Source of the DNA: Polynucleobacter sp. UB-Piko-W3
GTDB lineage: Bacteria > Pseudomonadota > Gammaproteobacteria > Burkholderiales > Burkholderiaceae
Reading direction: 5' to 3'
Assembly: GCF_018881635.1 (NCBI RefSeq)
Contig: NZ_JACVPY010000004.1
Coordinates: forward strand, 62,001 to 126,000
DNA: 64,000 nt
Part shown: in pieces, positions 1 through 8,643 of the stretch
How positions within the stretch are numbered: position 1 is the stretch's first letter
How the letters are laid out: every line of letters starts with the position of its first letter
The notes under the pieces: generated by a model
Databases searched by the model: none
What the model saw: the letters and a program-made list of their open reading frames with translations, nothing else
What the model was told of the DNA's origin: nothing
Program-made: the position numbers and the translations under genes

Positions 1-270
1 ATGCGCGGTACAAACCCCTAGATTCAGCCAGCCGATAGAGTCTTCGGGAGAGATCTTTAACAATTTACTGCAAAAACTTTTGGCCTCATCCCATTCTCTC
101 AGCTGGATTAAGGTTGCCGAAAGATTGGCCAAAATTGAGGCACGCTCCGGCATGATTTTGTATGCTTCAAGAAGTGCTAATTTGGCATTTTCATAATCGC
201 CTTGATCGGAATAATCCAAGCCAGATTGAAAATATTCTTTTGCCTTTTCAAATAAGTTGTCTGTAGTCAC
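1..270 (-). CDS. TPR-repeat protein, N-terminal part (cut by window edge)
   Basis: This is the first 90 codons of a tetratricopeptide-repeat protein that continues beyond the left window edge. The translation shows helical TPR spacing: residues about 5-36 (YSDQGDYENAKLALLEAYKI) and a second unit with LREWDEAKSFCSKLLKISPE, followed by a third beginning GWLNLGV. TPRs bind proteins. In such proteins they often precede a glycosyltransferase or sulfotransferase domain, but that part is not visible here. The start is a GTG at 268-270. It overlaps a TGA stop of an upstream frame (ATGTGA), which suggests translational coupling. No ATG lies between it and the upstream in-frame stop. The function is unknown beyond the repeat type. 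Confidence 0.7.
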   Translation of the reverse strand, partial: MTTDNLFEKAKEYFQSGLDYSDQGDYENAKLALLEAYKIMPERASILANLSATLIQLREWDEAKSFCSKLLKISPEDSIGWLNLGVCTAH

Positions 271-406
271 ATTAGCCCGGTCAATAGTTTTTCAATGTGG
301 GCTAAATAGCTTTCGCTAAGCACGGGCGAATAAACCCATTTTCAGGGTTAAGATCGACTGCTTGATTAATCTCCTGATTAATTAGGTTAAATATGTTTGA
401 TGGCAT
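267..406 (-). pseudogene. Small ORF apparently split by a frameshift
   Basis: One frame starts with ATG at 404-406 (MPSNIFNLINQEINQAVDLN...) and ends at a TAG at 302-304. The next frame continues as an open, protein-like stretch (PVLSESYLAHIEKLLTGLM) to the TGA at 267-269. Joining them needs one extra base near the CCC at about 323-325 and would give a protein of about 46 residues. Its stop overlaps the GTG of the downstream TPR gene in a GTGA arrangement typical of coupled genes, which suggests the second frame is or was translated. It could be a sequencing error, a recent pseudogene or chance. I do not recognise the family. Confidence 0.3.
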
Positions 407-747
407 TAATTTCTTAATCTAATTTAATCGATTCATAGAATTCTAGGGTGCTAGGGTTGGAGCCTATTCTGAAAAAATATGGACCTATATAGGCTAATTA
501 GTGATAACCCTAACTGGGTGTATTTATATCTTACATTTGACTCTTAATAAGGCCCAACTGAAACTAATCATAGTGTTTTCGCAAATAGCCGACTCATTAT
601 TGCCCTTATTTACGGCATTAATAGTGGCTGAAAGGCATGATATCTGTTAAAAAGTAAGGATTCCAAGATTTATTATCAATTCCAAAATATGCCAGTTATA
701 AGGGCATGAAAACTTTGTTATAAGCAATCATTAAGGAGAATTAAAAA
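407..747. other. AT-rich intergenic region upstream of the ABC importer
   Basis: About 340 bases without a convincing gene. The region holds a nested inverted repeat (452-512) and a weaker ATGCC/GGCAT hairpin at 689-707. A good Shine-Dalgarno AAGGAG at about 732-737 serves the downstream substrate-binding protein. TTGACT at about 537-542 could be a -35 element, but I see no convincing -10 at the right distance, so I call no promoter. Confidence 0.5.
452..512. repeat. Nested inverted repeat in the gltI upstream region
   Basis: TAGGGTT (452-458) pairs with AACCCTA (506-512), and inside it AGCCTA (461-466) pairs with TAGGCT (490-495). The loop is AT-rich. The two stems nest, so a branched or bulged hairpin of 13 base pairs is possible. 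It could be a leader RNA structure, an operator or chance. No T-tract follows, so it does not look like a terminator. Confidence 0.4.
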
Positions 748-1677
748 ATGAAAAAAATACTCGCCCAAGGCGTTTTTCCAAAAGCCGTTCTGTCTTTGTT
801 TGCCACCGCTTTTTTGGCTACCCCTACAGTGTTTGCCGCAAGCGCAACGCTAGACAAGATTAAATCTACGGGTGCAGTAACTATGGGCGTTCGTGAGTCA
901 TCTATTCCAATGTCCTACACCACTGGCGATAGCCGTTTTGATGGCTACCACGTTGAAATTTGCCGCATGATTCTCGGCGACATCAAAGATAAATTGGGTA
1001 TGAGCACAATCCGCATTAACTACCAGCCTGTGACATCCCAAAACCGCGTACCTTTAGTGCAAAACGGTACCGTTGATATTGAGTGCGGCACAACAACCAA
1101 TAATAGTACTCGCGCTAAGGATGTTGGCTTTGCTAATACCTTGTATGTTGAAGAAGTGCGTATTGCAGTTAAAGCTAACTCAGGAATTAATTCAATTTCT
1201 CAATTAGTTGGTAAAAAAGTTGCCACTACTACTGGCACAACCTCTGTTCAATTGCTGCGCAAACATGAAAAAGCCAATGGCGTTAACTTTGATGAAGTTT
1301 TTGGTAAAGATCATGCTGATAGCTTCCTGTTGTTAGAGTCTGGCCGTGCTGACGCCTTTGTGATGGATGGCTCTATTTTGGCTGGCAATATTGCCAATTC
1401 TAAGAATCCAAAAGATTACAAGATTGTTGGGGAAGTACTTTCAACCGAGCCGATTGCCATTATGGTTCCCAAGAATGATCCTGAGTTTAAGGCTGCTGTG
1501 AATGCCGCTATTGCGAAGATTGTTGCAAATGGAAAAATGCCTGGACTCTGGAATAAGTGGTTCTTGTCACCAATTCCACCAAAAAATGCTGTCGTTGGTC
1601 TTGAATTATCTCCAGCCACTAAAAATGCTTGGGCAAATCTCAACGACAAACCAGCCGAAGACTACAACAAGAAATAA
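748..1677 (+). CDS. gltI: Amino-acid ABC transporter, periplasmic binding protein (glutamate/aspartate type)
   Basis: Periplasmic solute-binding protein of the SBP_bac_3 family, which captures a polar amino acid and delivers it to the membrane permease. A Sec signal peptide spans about residues 1-31 (MKK, hydrophobic LSLFATAFLA, then VFA before the mature ASATLDKI). The mature part starts with the family-typical TLDKIKSTGAVTMGVRESSI and carries VDIECGTTTNNSTR and GRADAFVMDGSIL, as in GltI-like proteins. The length (309 aa) is normal. It is followed by two permeases and an ATPase in the gltIJKL order, with strong SD AAGGAG before the ATG. Glutamate/aspartate specificity is inferred from resemblance and gene order. 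Confidence 0.85.
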   Translation: MKKILAQGVFPKAVLSLFATAFLATPTVFAASATLDKIKSTGAVTMGVRESSIPMSYTTGDSRFDGYHVEICRMILGDIKDKLGMSTIRINYQPVTSQNRVPLVQNGTVDIECGTTTNNSTRAKDVGFANTLYVEEVRIAVKANSGINSISQLVGKKVATTTGTTSVQLLRKHEKANGVNFDEVFGKDHADSFLLLESGRADAFVMDGSILAGNIANSKNPKDYKIVGEVLSTEPIAIMVPKNDPEFKAAVNAAIAKIVANGKMPGLWNKWFLSPIPPKNAVVGLELSPATKNAWANLNDKPAEDYNKK

Positions 1678-1699
1678 TTTAATCAATTAAGTTTCTAAT

Positions 1700-2491
1700 A
1701 TGGCATTAGATTTCGGTGTTTTTTGTAAAAGCACCATTGATGGAGAAGTAGTTGAACACTGCTTCTCCTCTATTTTTTGGCTTGGACAAAATGCAGATGC
1801 CAGTTATCTAGACTGGCTGATGAAAGCCTGGGGCTGGACCTTGGCGGTTGCAGGCTTGGGTCTGACTATTGCTTTGATTGTTGGCTTAGTGATGGGTACC
1901 CTCAGAACCTTGCCTGATAGCGGAATCGTGAGTAGATTGCTAGTGCGACTGTCAACTGCTTGGGTAGAGCTATTTAGAAATATTCCTGTTTTAGTCCAGG
2001 TATTTCTTTGGTACCACGTTATTCCTGCTTTTGTTTTGCCCTTAAAGGCGCTTCCATCTTATTGGCTGGTCAGTATTGCGTTGGGCTTTTTTACCTCCGC
2101 TCGTATAGCCGAGCAAGTGCGTGCAGGTATTCAGTCATTACCTAGTGGGCAACGGGCTGCAGCAACTGCGCTTGGATTAACTACGCCACAGACTTATCGC
2201 TTTGTCCTATTGCCTATGGCATTACGTATTGTGATTCCTCCCCTTACCTCTGAGAGTATGAATGCCGTCAAAAACTCTTCAGTTGCTTTCGCTGTCTCGG
2301 TGCCGGAGCTCACTTTATTTGCTATGCAAGCACAGGAAGAAACCTCTCGAGGTGTAGAAATTTACTTAGCAGTGACTTTGCTTTATGCCTTATCAGCTTT
2401 TGCCGTCAATCGTGTGATGACTTTCATAGAAAAAAGAAGTCGCATCCCTGGTTTTATTGCCGCATCGAATGATGCAAGTCTGGCTCATTAA
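1700..2491 (+). CDS. gltJ: Amino-acid ABC transporter permease GltJ-like
   Basis: Inner-membrane permease of the HisM/GltJ family, 263 aa with about five to six hydrophobic segments. The cytoplasmic EAA-type loop that docks the ATPase is visible as EQVRAGIQSLPSGQRAAATA followed by LGL near residues 135-160. The N-terminal 45 residues before the first transmembrane segment match the longer N-terminus of GltJ compared with GltK. It lies 22 bp after the binding-protein gene and 11 bp before the second permease, so it is surely in the same operon. The two permeases should form the heterodimeric channel. Confidence 0.85.
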   Translation: MALDFGVFCKSTIDGEVVEHCFSSIFWLGQNADASYLDWLMKAWGWTLAVAGLGLTIALIVGLVMGTLRTLPDSGIVSRLLVRLSTAWVELFRNIPVLVQVFLWYHVIPAFVLPLKALPSYWLVSIALGFFTSARIAEQVRAGIQSLPSGQRAAATALGLTTPQTYRFVLLPMALRIVIPPLTSESMNAVKNSSVAFAVSVPELTLFAMQAQEETSRGVEIYLAVTLLYALSAFAVNRVMTFIEKRSRIPGFIAASNDASLAH

Positions 2492-2502
2492 ATGGTTGCT
2501 AC

Positions 2503-3171
2503 ATGTTGAGCTTAGATTTAAGTTTTTATAACTGGGATCTCTTCACGAATTACATTCTGAAGGGACTTTTATTCAGCGTCCAGCTCACTATCATCGCGAC
2601 AGTTGGGGGAATTGTAGTTGGCACTTTCTTAGCCTTGATGAGGCTATCAGGCAAACCTATCTTGGTTATTCCTGCGACGTTTTATATCAACACTATGCGA
2701 TCTATTCCATTGGTGATGGTGATTCTCTGGTTCTTTTTGTTAATCCCAATGCTCATTGGCAAACCCATCGGAGCAGATTTATCCGCCACGATTACCTTTA
2801 TTGCATTTGAGGCTGCCTTCTTTGCGGAGATTGTGAGAGCTGGAATTCAGTCGGTACCCAGGGGTCAGGCCTACGCAGGCGAGGCCCTAGGAATGACCTA
2901 TGGACAGAACATGCGTTTAGTGGTTTTGCCTCAAGCATTTCGGAATATGATCCCTGTCTTTATGACGCAGACCATTATTCTGTTCCAAGACACTTCATTA
3001 GTCTATGCGATTGGCGCATACGACTTATTGAAAGGCTTTGAGATTGCTGGCAAGAACTATGGCCGTCCAATTGAGACTTATATATTGGCAGCAGCAACGT
3101 ATTTTGTGATTTGTTTTTCACTGTCTAAGGCAGTGCGCGCCATTCAGGCAAAAGTTGCCATCATTCGCTAA
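2503..3171 (+). CDS. gltK: Amino-acid ABC transporter permease GltK-like
   Basis: Second inner-membrane subunit of the importer, 222 aa and of HisM/GltK type. It has the EAA loop EIVRAGIQSVPRGQAYAGEA with LGM after it (about residues 108-130) and several hydrophobic helices. The start ATG gives MLSLDLSFYNWDLF, close to the N-terminus expected for GltK. It is transcribed with the genes on either side, with a gap of 36 bp to the ATPase gene. It is the partner of the preceding permease. Confidence 0.85.
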   Translation: MLSLDLSFYNWDLFTNYILKGLLFSVQLTIIATVGGIVVGTFLALMRLSGKPILVIPATFYINTMRSIPLVMVILWFFLLIPMLIGKPIGADLSATITFIAFEAAFFAEIVRAGIQSVPRGQAYAGEALGMTYGQNMRLVVLPQAFRNMIPVFMTQTIILFQDTSLVYAIGAYDLLKGFEIAGKNYGRPIETYILAAATYFVICFSLSKAVRAIQAKVAIIR

Positions 3172-3207
3172 ATATTTTATTCATTGTTATAGATTACATA
3201 GACCATC

Positions 3208-3942
3208 ATGATTGAACTTCAAAACGTTTCGAAATGGTATGGCTCCTTTCAGGTCTTGACTGATTGCACTACTTCAATTAGCAAGGGGGAGGTGGTGGTG
3301 ATTTGTGGCCCTTCAGGATCTGGTAAGTCAACTTTGATTAAAACCATCAATGCTCTTGAGCCATTTCAAAAAGGTGAGATTACTGTTGACGGCATTAATT
3401 TGCATGACCCCAAAACCAATCTTCCCAAGTTGCGGGCGCGGGTTGGAATGGTGTTTCAGAACTTCGAGTTATTTCCCCATTTAAGTATTACTGAAAATCT
3501 CACGCTGGCTCAAATTAAAGTCTTGGGTCGATCGAGCGATGAAGCTAAGACCCATGGCCTCAAGTATCTCGAGCGTGTTGGACTCATTGCGCAAAAAGAT
3601 AAATTTCCTGGTCAGCTTTCGGGTGGTCAGCAGCAGCGTGTTGCGATTGCCCGTGCTTTAAGTATGGATCCCATCCTGATGTTGTTTGATGAGCCTACCT
3701 CAGCACTCGATCCAGAGATGGTAGGCGAAGTGTTAGATGTCATGGTTAAGCTTGCTAACGAAGGTATGACAATGTGCTGCGTTACCCACGAGATGGGCTT
3801 TGCTCGCAAGGTTGGCAACCGAGTGATTTTTATGGATCAAGGCCGCATTATTGAGGACTGTAGCAAATACGAATTTTTTGGCAATCCAGAAGCTCGCTCT
3901 CCAAGAGCCAAAGACTTCCTATCAAAGATATTGGCTAACTAG
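3208..3942 (+). CDS. gltL: Amino-acid ABC transporter ATP-binding protein GltL-like
   Basis: Cytoplasmic ATPase that powers the importer. Walker [10 protein letters not shown] lies at residues 34-42, the Q-loop region is [13 protein letters not shown], the signature [15 protein letters not shown] is near residue 137, and Walker B with D-loop is [14 protein letters not shown]. The switch histidine is in CVTHEMGFA. The length (244 aa) is typical of the polar amino acid uptake (PAAT) ATPase family. It is the last gene of the gltIJKL-like operon. The convergent htrA-type gene ends only 13 bp downstream, and I see no hairpin terminator in that gap. Confidence 0.9.
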   Translation: MIELQNVSKWYGSFQVLTDCTTSISKGEVVVICGPSGSGKSTLIKTINALEPFQKGEITVDGINLHDPKTNLPKLRARVGMVFQNFELFPHLSITENLTLAQIKVLGRSSDEAKTHGLKYLERVGLIAQKDKFPGQLSGGQQQRVAIARALSMDPILMLFDEPTSALDPEMVGEVLDVMVKLANEGMTMCCVTHEMGFARKVGNRVIFMDQGRIIEDCSKYEFFGNPEARSPRAKDFLSKILAN

Positions 3943-3955
3943 TAGGCAAGTCTCA

Positions 3956-5134
3956 TTAATTGAGCGTTTTGGGTTTTGGGCGTTTTCCGGTTTGGACTGT
4001 AAGAACCGCCTCTTTCCCCTTTCGCAAAATAGTTAAAGTAGCCTCGTTTCCTGGGCTAATTTGGGCAATTTGATTCAGAAGCTGCTTTACATCTTTAGTT
4101 TTGTCGCCATTAACAGCCGTTAGTACATCCCCAGGCTTTACGCCACCGCGGGCTGCAGGCCCACCCTCTAGAACTCCGGATAAAAGCACTCCTCCGGTAT
4201 TGCCAGGAAGCCCTAAAGATTCAGAGAGCTCCTTGGATAGGTTTTGGGGTTCAACGCCAATCCAGCCCCGAGTGACGCTGCCATTCTTCAGGATGGATTC
4301 CATTACTTGTTTAGCAAGGTTAATGGGAATTGCAAACCCTATTCCCATCGATCCACCATTGTTAGAGAAAATTGCAGTGTTGATACCAATGAGATTGCCA
4401 CGGGTGTCGATGAGTGCGCCACCGGAATTGCCAGGATTGATCGCAGCATCTGTCTGAATAAAATTTTCAAATGTATTGATACCAACGTGATCGCGACCCA
4501 TAGCAGAGACAATTCCAGAGGTCACGGTTTGACCAACGCCAAATGGATTGCCGATAGCAAGTACGACATCACCAACGTGGACAGAATCTATTTTTCCGAG
4601 CGTAATGGGAGTCGGTAATTGTTTAGCCTCAATTTTCAAAACAGCGATATCTGTGTCTGGATCACTACCAATGATTTTTGCCTTTACTTTTCTGCCATCT
4701 GAAAGCGCCACATCAATCTCATCCGCATCATTAATGACATGGTGGTTTGTGAGGATAATTCCTTCTGGGCTTACTAGAACCCCAGAGCCTAAGCTGGAGC
4801 TGGGCTCTTCGTCTGGTGGCTGATCACCAAAGAAGAATTTAAATAATGGGTCGGCAGGGTTTTGTTTATTACCTTTGCGCGTTTTTGTCTTTGCAGAAGT
4901 CTTGCTGGTAAAAATATTGACAACAGCTGGCATCGATCTTTTGACTGCATCGTGATATGAGCCGGGACTCAGAGCGCTACCATCGTATGCCCCCTCTTTT
5001 AGGGTGACGCTCTCAACAATTGAGCTGACAACTTCTCCCGATATCCAACTTGGTTTGAGAGTTACAACAATGAACCATGCAGCAAGCAGAATGGTTACAG
5101 CTTGCGCAAATAGTAACCATAGGCGATTGAACAT
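3956..5134 (-). CDS. HtrA/Deg-type periplasmic serine protease (one PDZ, membrane-anchored)
   Basis: S1C trypsin-like protease for envelope protein quality control. An N-terminal transmembrane anchor (LWLLFAQAVTILLAAWFIVV) is followed by a protease domain with His132 (TNHHV), Asp162 (DTDIAVLK) and Ser237 (NPGNSGGAL). One PDZ domain sits at the C-terminus (about residues 285-380), numbered from the ATG at 5134. A TTG directly after the mscL stop would add seven residues. I chose the ATG because the TTG has no ribosome binding site. The anchor plus single PDZ resembles DegS, but many betaproteobacterial proteins of this shape are annotated DegQ, so no symbol is given. It is co-transcribed with mscL. 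Confidence 0.88.
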   Translation of the reverse strand: MFNRLWLLFAQAVTILLAAWFIVVTLKPSWISGEVVSSIVESVTLKEGAYDGSALSPGSYHDAVKRSMPAVVNIFTSKTSAKTKTRKGNKQNPADPLFKFFFGDQPPDEEPSSSLGSGVLVSPEGIILTNHHVINDADEIDVALSDGRKVKAKIIGSDPDTDIAVLKIEAKQLPTPITLGKIDSVHVGDVVLAIGNPFGVGQTVTSGIVSAMGRDHVGINTFENFIQTDAAINPGNSGGALIDTRGNLIGINTAIFSNNGGSMGIGFAIPINLAKQVMESILKNGSVTRGWIGVEPQNLSKELSESLGLPGNTGGVLLSGVLEGGPAARGGVKPGDVLTAVNGDKTKDVKQLLNQIAQISPGNEATLTILRKGKEAVLTVQTGKRPKPKTLN

Positions 5135-5155
5135 GTTGTAATTTTCTTTGCGCAA

Positions 5156-5578
5156 TTATTTTTTGAGACTGTCGCGAATTTCGCGCAGCAACATTACATC
5201 TTCTGGAGTTGGCGGTGCCGGAGGTGTATCCATTAAGCGAATCTTATTAACGACCTTGACCATTTGAAAAATCACAAAGGCTAGCAAAATGAAATTAATT
5301 GAAATGGTGATGAAATTTCCATAGGCAAAAATAGGGACTCCAGCCTTCTTGAGTGCATCAAAAGTTCTGGGAACACCCTCTGGAATACGACCAAGAATGA
5401 TGAAGAGGTTTGTAAAGTCAATATGCCCTCCTAAAAGGGTAGAAATCACCGGCATAACGATGTCGTTTACAAGAGAATCGACGATTTTCCCGAAAGCCCC
5501 GCCAATAATGACGCCTACAGCCAAATCAATCACATTGCCCTTTACGGCAAATTCACGAAATTCCTTCAAAACACTCAT
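5156..5578 (-). CDS. mscL: Large-conductance mechanosensitive channel MscL
   Basis: Inner-membrane channel that opens on membrane tension and releases solutes during hypo-osmotic shock. The 140-residue protein starts with the family-typical [20 protein letters not shown], then [20 protein letters not shown], which forms the pore-lining first helix. A second helix follows at about residues 72-100, with a charged C-terminal helix after it. The start ATG has a strong SD (GGAGGG) seven or eight bases upstream. The htrA-type gene follows directly, so the two probably form a small envelope-stress operon. Confidence 0.95.
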   Translation of the reverse strand: MSVLKEFREFAVKGNVIDLAVGVIIGGAFGKIVDSLVNDIVMPVISTLLGGHIDFTNLFIILGRIPEGVPRTFDALKKAGVPIFAYGNFITISINFILLAFVIFQMVKVVNKIRLMDTPPAPPTPEDVMLLREIRDSLKK

Positions 5579-5715
5579 AATTACCCTCCTTTTTGCTTGT
5601 ATTTGGATTAGCCCGAGATTAACCCCATAACTTTCTTCCTCACCCCACTTTTTACTTTAAAATACGAGGTTTAAGTAATTTCCACCCAAAAATACCCTTT
5701 CTAGGAATTTTGTAA

Positions 5716-6318
5716 ATGAGTGATAAGCCCAGTATGGACAAGGATCGTCGCAATTGGCTGATAGCCACATCGGCGGTTGGCGGCGTAGGCGCAGCTGCAG
5801 CCCTTTACCCTTTTGTAGACAGTTTTGAGCCTTCCGAGCGCGCTAAAGCCGCTGGAGCAGCTGTTGAAATTGACATTGCTGACATGAAGCCAGATGAAAT
5901 GCGCATGGTTGAGTGGCGCGGTAAGCCTGTATGGGTTGTACGCCGTACTCCTGAGCAAGTTGCCGAGCTTTCTAAGATTGATTCAGAGCTCGCAGACCCA
6001 AATTCTTTGAGGGATCCAGCCCAATTTACCCCTCCTTATGCTCAAAACCAATGGCGTTCAATTAAGCCTGAATACATGGTTGTAGTTGGTATTTGTACCC
6101 ATTTAGGGTGCTCTCCAACGCCGAAATTTGAGGCGGGTGCTCAGCCTTCGCTGCCAAATACATGGCAGGGCGGTTTTCTTTGCCCATGCCACGGATCTAC
6201 CTTCGATATGGCGGGTCGCGTTTTCAAAAATAAACCAGCTCCAGACAATATGGAAGTGCCGCCACATATGTATTTGAGCGACACCAAGATTCTGGTCGGC
6301 GAAGATAAGAAGGCTTAA
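5716..6318 (+). CDS. petA: Ubiquinol-cytochrome c reductase, Rieske iron-sulfur subunit
   Basis: Rieske subunit of the bc1 complex, which moves electrons from ubiquinol to cytochrome c1. The [2Fe-2S] ligands are seen as Cys127-Thr-His129-Leu-Gly-Cys132 and Cys156-Pro-Cys158-His159-Gly. Cys127, His129, Cys156 and His159 bind the cluster, and Cys132 with Cys158 form the usual disulfide. An N-terminal twin-arginine (DRRNWL, residues 10-15) precedes a hydrophobic anchor, in line with Tat export of folded Rieske proteins. The length of 200 aa is standard. It is the first gene of petABC, with 10 bp to petB. Confidence 0.96.
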   Translation: MSDKPSMDKDRRNWLIATSAVGGVGAAAALYPFVDSFEPSERAKAAGAAVEIDIADMKPDEMRMVEWRGKPVWVVRRTPEQVAELSKIDSELADPNSLRDPAQFTPPYAQNQWRSIKPEYMVVVGICTHLGCSPTPKFEAGAQPSLPNTWQGGFLCPCHGSTFDMAGRVFKNKPAPDNMEVPPHMYLSDTKILVGEDKKA

Positions 6319-6328
6319 GGAGATATAA

Positions 6329-7729
6329 ATGGCATTTCACGAAAAAGAAGTCCCAGCAGACGCCTCCGCCGCCGTTAAGCTTATGGCATGGGTTGATTCA
6401 CGTCTTCCCGTCACAGAAGCCTTCAAGCGTCATATGAGCGAGTATTACGCTCCTAAAAACTTGAATTTTTTCTACATCTTTGGCGCCTTAGCAATTGTTG
6501 TATTGGCTATCCAGATCATTACCGGTATTTTCTTGACCATGAACTACAAGCCAGATGCTGCTAAGGCATTTGAGTCTGTTGAATACATTATGCGAGAGGT
6601 TCCGTTCGGTTGGTTGATTCGCTATATGCATTCGACTGGCGCCTCGATGTTCTTTGTAGTGGTGTACATGCATATGTTCCGCGGCTTGATTTACGGTTCT
6701 TATCGCAAGCCACGTGAACTCATTTGGATCTTCGGTTGCGCAATTTTCTTAGCCTTAATGGGTGAAGCATTCTTTGGATACTTGCTTCCATGGGGTCAGA
6801 TGTCCTATTGGGGCGCTCAGGTGATCGTGAATTTGTTCTCTGCGATTCCATTGATTGGTCCAGACCTATCGCTTTGGTTACGCGGCGATTATGTTGTGGG
6901 TGACGCTACCCTCAATCGTTTCTTTGCGTTTCACGTGATTGCCATTCCATTGGTACTTATTGGTTTGGTAGCGGCGCATATCCTTGCATTACATGAAGTG
7001 GGCTCAAACAATCCAGACGGCGTAGAAATTAAAAATACGCTAGATGCTAATGGCCATCCAGTAGATGGCATTCCATTCCATCCTTTTTACAGCGTTCATG
7101 ACGTGATGTATCTGGGCGGCTTCTTGATCATCTTTGCATCGATTGTTTTCTTTGCACCAGAGATGGGTGGTTACTTCTTAGAAGCCAATAACTTCATCCC
7201 AGCAAACCCATTTGTAACGCCAACGCATATTGCACCGGTCTGGTATTTCACACCGTTTTACTCTATGTTGCGCGCTACTACTACGAACTTCCTATTGCCT
7301 TTATGGATTTTCTTAGCAGTGATTCTCGGGATGTTTGCTGTTCAGTCTAAAGATATCAAGGTGAAGGGCGCTTGCGCAGTCATCGCTCTAGTTTTAGCTG
7401 CTGGATTCTATGCACTTGATGCGAAGTTCTGGGGCGTTGTGATCATGGGCGCTTCTGTAGTGATTCTGTTCTTCTTGCCATGGTTAGATCACTCCCCAGT
7501 GAAATCTATTCGCTATCGCCCACAGTTCCATAAATATATTTATGGCATCTTTGTAGTGACCTTTGTAATTTTGGGTTACTTAGGCATCGAGCCACCATCA
7601 CCTGTGTATGAAAAGATTTCTCAGATTTGCACTATTTATTATCTGGGCTTTTTCTTGGCAATGCCGTTTTGGAGCAAGCTTGGCACATTCAAGCCAGTTC
7701 CAGACCGCGTTACTTTTGAGTCCCATTAA
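6329..7729 (+). CDS. petB: Cytochrome b subunit of the bc1 complex
   Basis: Membrane subunit carrying hemes bL and bH and the Qo and Qi quinone sites. The heme histidines are visible in RYMHSTGASMFFVVVYMHMF and in FAFHVIAIPLVL...AAHILALHE. The Qo-site motif is PVWY (HIAPVWYFTPFYSMLRA) rather than PEWY. From memory of the literature, PVWY is one of the recognised natural variants and occurs in beta/gammaproteobacteria, so it is not a defect. The protein has 466 residues, with the extra C-terminal helices common in this clade. SD AGGAGA lies just before the ATG, and the gene sits between petA and petC. Confidence 0.96.
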   Translation: MAFHEKEVPADASAAVKLMAWVDSRLPVTEAFKRHMSEYYAPKNLNFFYIFGALAIVVLAIQIITGIFLTMNYKPDAAKAFESVEYIMREVPFGWLIRYMHSTGASMFFVVVYMHMFRGLIYGSYRKPRELIWIFGCAIFLALMGEAFFGYLLPWGQMSYWGAQVIVNLFSAIPLIGPDLSLWLRGDYVVGDATLNRFFAFHVIAIPLVLIGLVAAHILALHEVGSNNPDGVEIKNTLDANGHPVDGIPFHPFYSVHDVMYLGGFLIIFASIVFFAPEMGGYFLEANNFIPANPFVTPTHIAPVWYFTPFYSMLRATTTNFLLPLWIFLAVILGMFAVQSKDIKVKGACAVIALVLAAGFYALDAKFWGVVIMGASVVILFFLPWLDHSPVKSIRYRPQFHKYIYGIFVVTFVILGYLGIEPPSPVYEKISQICTIYYLGFFLAMPFWSKLGTFKPVPDRVTFESH

Positions 7730-7770
7730 TTCACGCCTGAGATAACAGCTAAGAGAAATTAGGAAATAGT

Positions 7771-8544
7771 ATGAAAAGAATTCTGCACACTTTAATGGGC
7801 GTCTGCCAAGCGGCTACCCTAGTTATTGCCCTTGGTTTTGGCCTAAGCGCAAATGCAAGCGAAGGCGGCTTTCCTTTAGAGAAGGCCCCGGACCGTGTCA
7901 GCAGCAATGCTTCTTTGCAAAACGGCGCTAAGATTTTTGTGAACTATTGCTTGAACTGTCATGCAGCAGCAAGCATGCGATACAACCGTTTGCGCGATAT
8001 TGGCTTGACTGATCAGCAAATTAAAGACAACTTGATTTTGACCGATGCTAAGGTTGGTGATTTGATGACTATTGCCATGACGCCAAAAGATGCCAAGGTA
8101 TGGTTTGGTAAAGTCCCGCCTGATTTATCTGTTGAGGCTAGAGCCCGCGGTACAGATTGGCTCTATACGTATTTCCGTACCTTTTATAAGGACGATGCCA
8201 CTCCAACTGGTTGGAACAACTTGGTATATCCAAACGTAGGTATGCCACACGTACTCTGGCAGTTACAGGGTGAGCGTGCTGCTAAGTTTGAGGAGCGTAA
8301 AGATCCGCATGACGCAAGCAGAATGGAGAAAGTATTTGTAGGCTTTGAGCAGCTCACTCCAGGCACGATGAAGCCACAAGAGTATGACGATAATATAGCC
8401 GACTTAGTAGCCTTCATGTCATGGATGGCTGAGCCAGTGCAACTACAGCGCAAACGCATCGGTGTAGTGGTGCTTTTGTTTTTAGCAATCTTTACCCTCT
8501 TGGCTTGGCGCTTGAATAAAGCGTATTGGAAAGATATTCACTAA
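7771..8544 (+). CDS. petC: Cytochrome c1 subunit of the bc1 complex
   Basis: Periplasmic heme c protein anchored by a C-terminal helix. It accepts electrons from the Rieske protein and passes them to a soluble cytochrome c. The signal peptide ends around ANAS (residue 30). The single heme-binding motif is Cys60-Leu-Asn-Cys63-His64. The axial Met candidate is in NVGMPHVLWQ, as in other cytochromes c1. The C-terminal anchor is about residues 231-249, ending KAYWKDIH. It closes petABC, and a 12-bp hairpin follows at 8551-8580. Confidence 0.95.
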   Translation: MKRILHTLMGVCQAATLVIALGFGLSANASEGGFPLEKAPDRVSSNASLQNGAKIFVNYCLNCHAAASMRYNRLRDIGLTDQQIKDNLILTDAKVGDLMTIAMTPKDAKVWFGKVPPDLSVEARARGTDWLYTYFRTFYKDDATPTGWNNLVYPNVGMPHVLWQLQGERAAKFEERKDPHDASRMEKVFVGFEQLTPGTMKPQEYDDNIADLVAFMSWMAEPVQLQRKRIGVVVLLFLAIFTLLAWRLNKAYWKDIH

Positions 8545-8550
8545 TTGAAT

Positions 8551-8580
8551 TTGATGGGTCCTGAAACCAGGCCCCATCAA
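8551..8580 (+). terminator. Hairpin after petC (possible terminator)
   Basis: TTGATGGG pairs with CCCATCAA, followed inward by a single T/C mismatch, one C-G pair and CTG/CAG, closed by an AAAC loop. This is a stable stem of about 12 base pairs just after the petC stop. No T-tract follows, so it may be an RNA 3'-end stabiliser or attenuator rather than a classic Rho-independent terminator. Confidence 0.5.
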
Positions 8581-8643
8581 TAATGAGATTTAACGCTGTT
8601 GTGCGTTTGTTGTATTGAAGTAGAAATTTAAGGAAATCAATTT

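Noticed and set aside
537..572. Sigma-70 promoter for the amino-acid importer at TTGACT
   Set aside because: There is no acceptable -10 hexamer at 16-18 bp.
4101..4823. Several open frames on the plus strand across the HtrA-type gene
   Set aside because: They are antisense to a complete protease gene, are Pro/Ser-rich and have no ribosome binding sites.
5635..5663. Promoter of petABC at TAAAAT (5658-5663)
   Set aside because: The -10-like box has no recognisable -35 at the right distance. The divergent gap must hold promoters, but I cannot place them.
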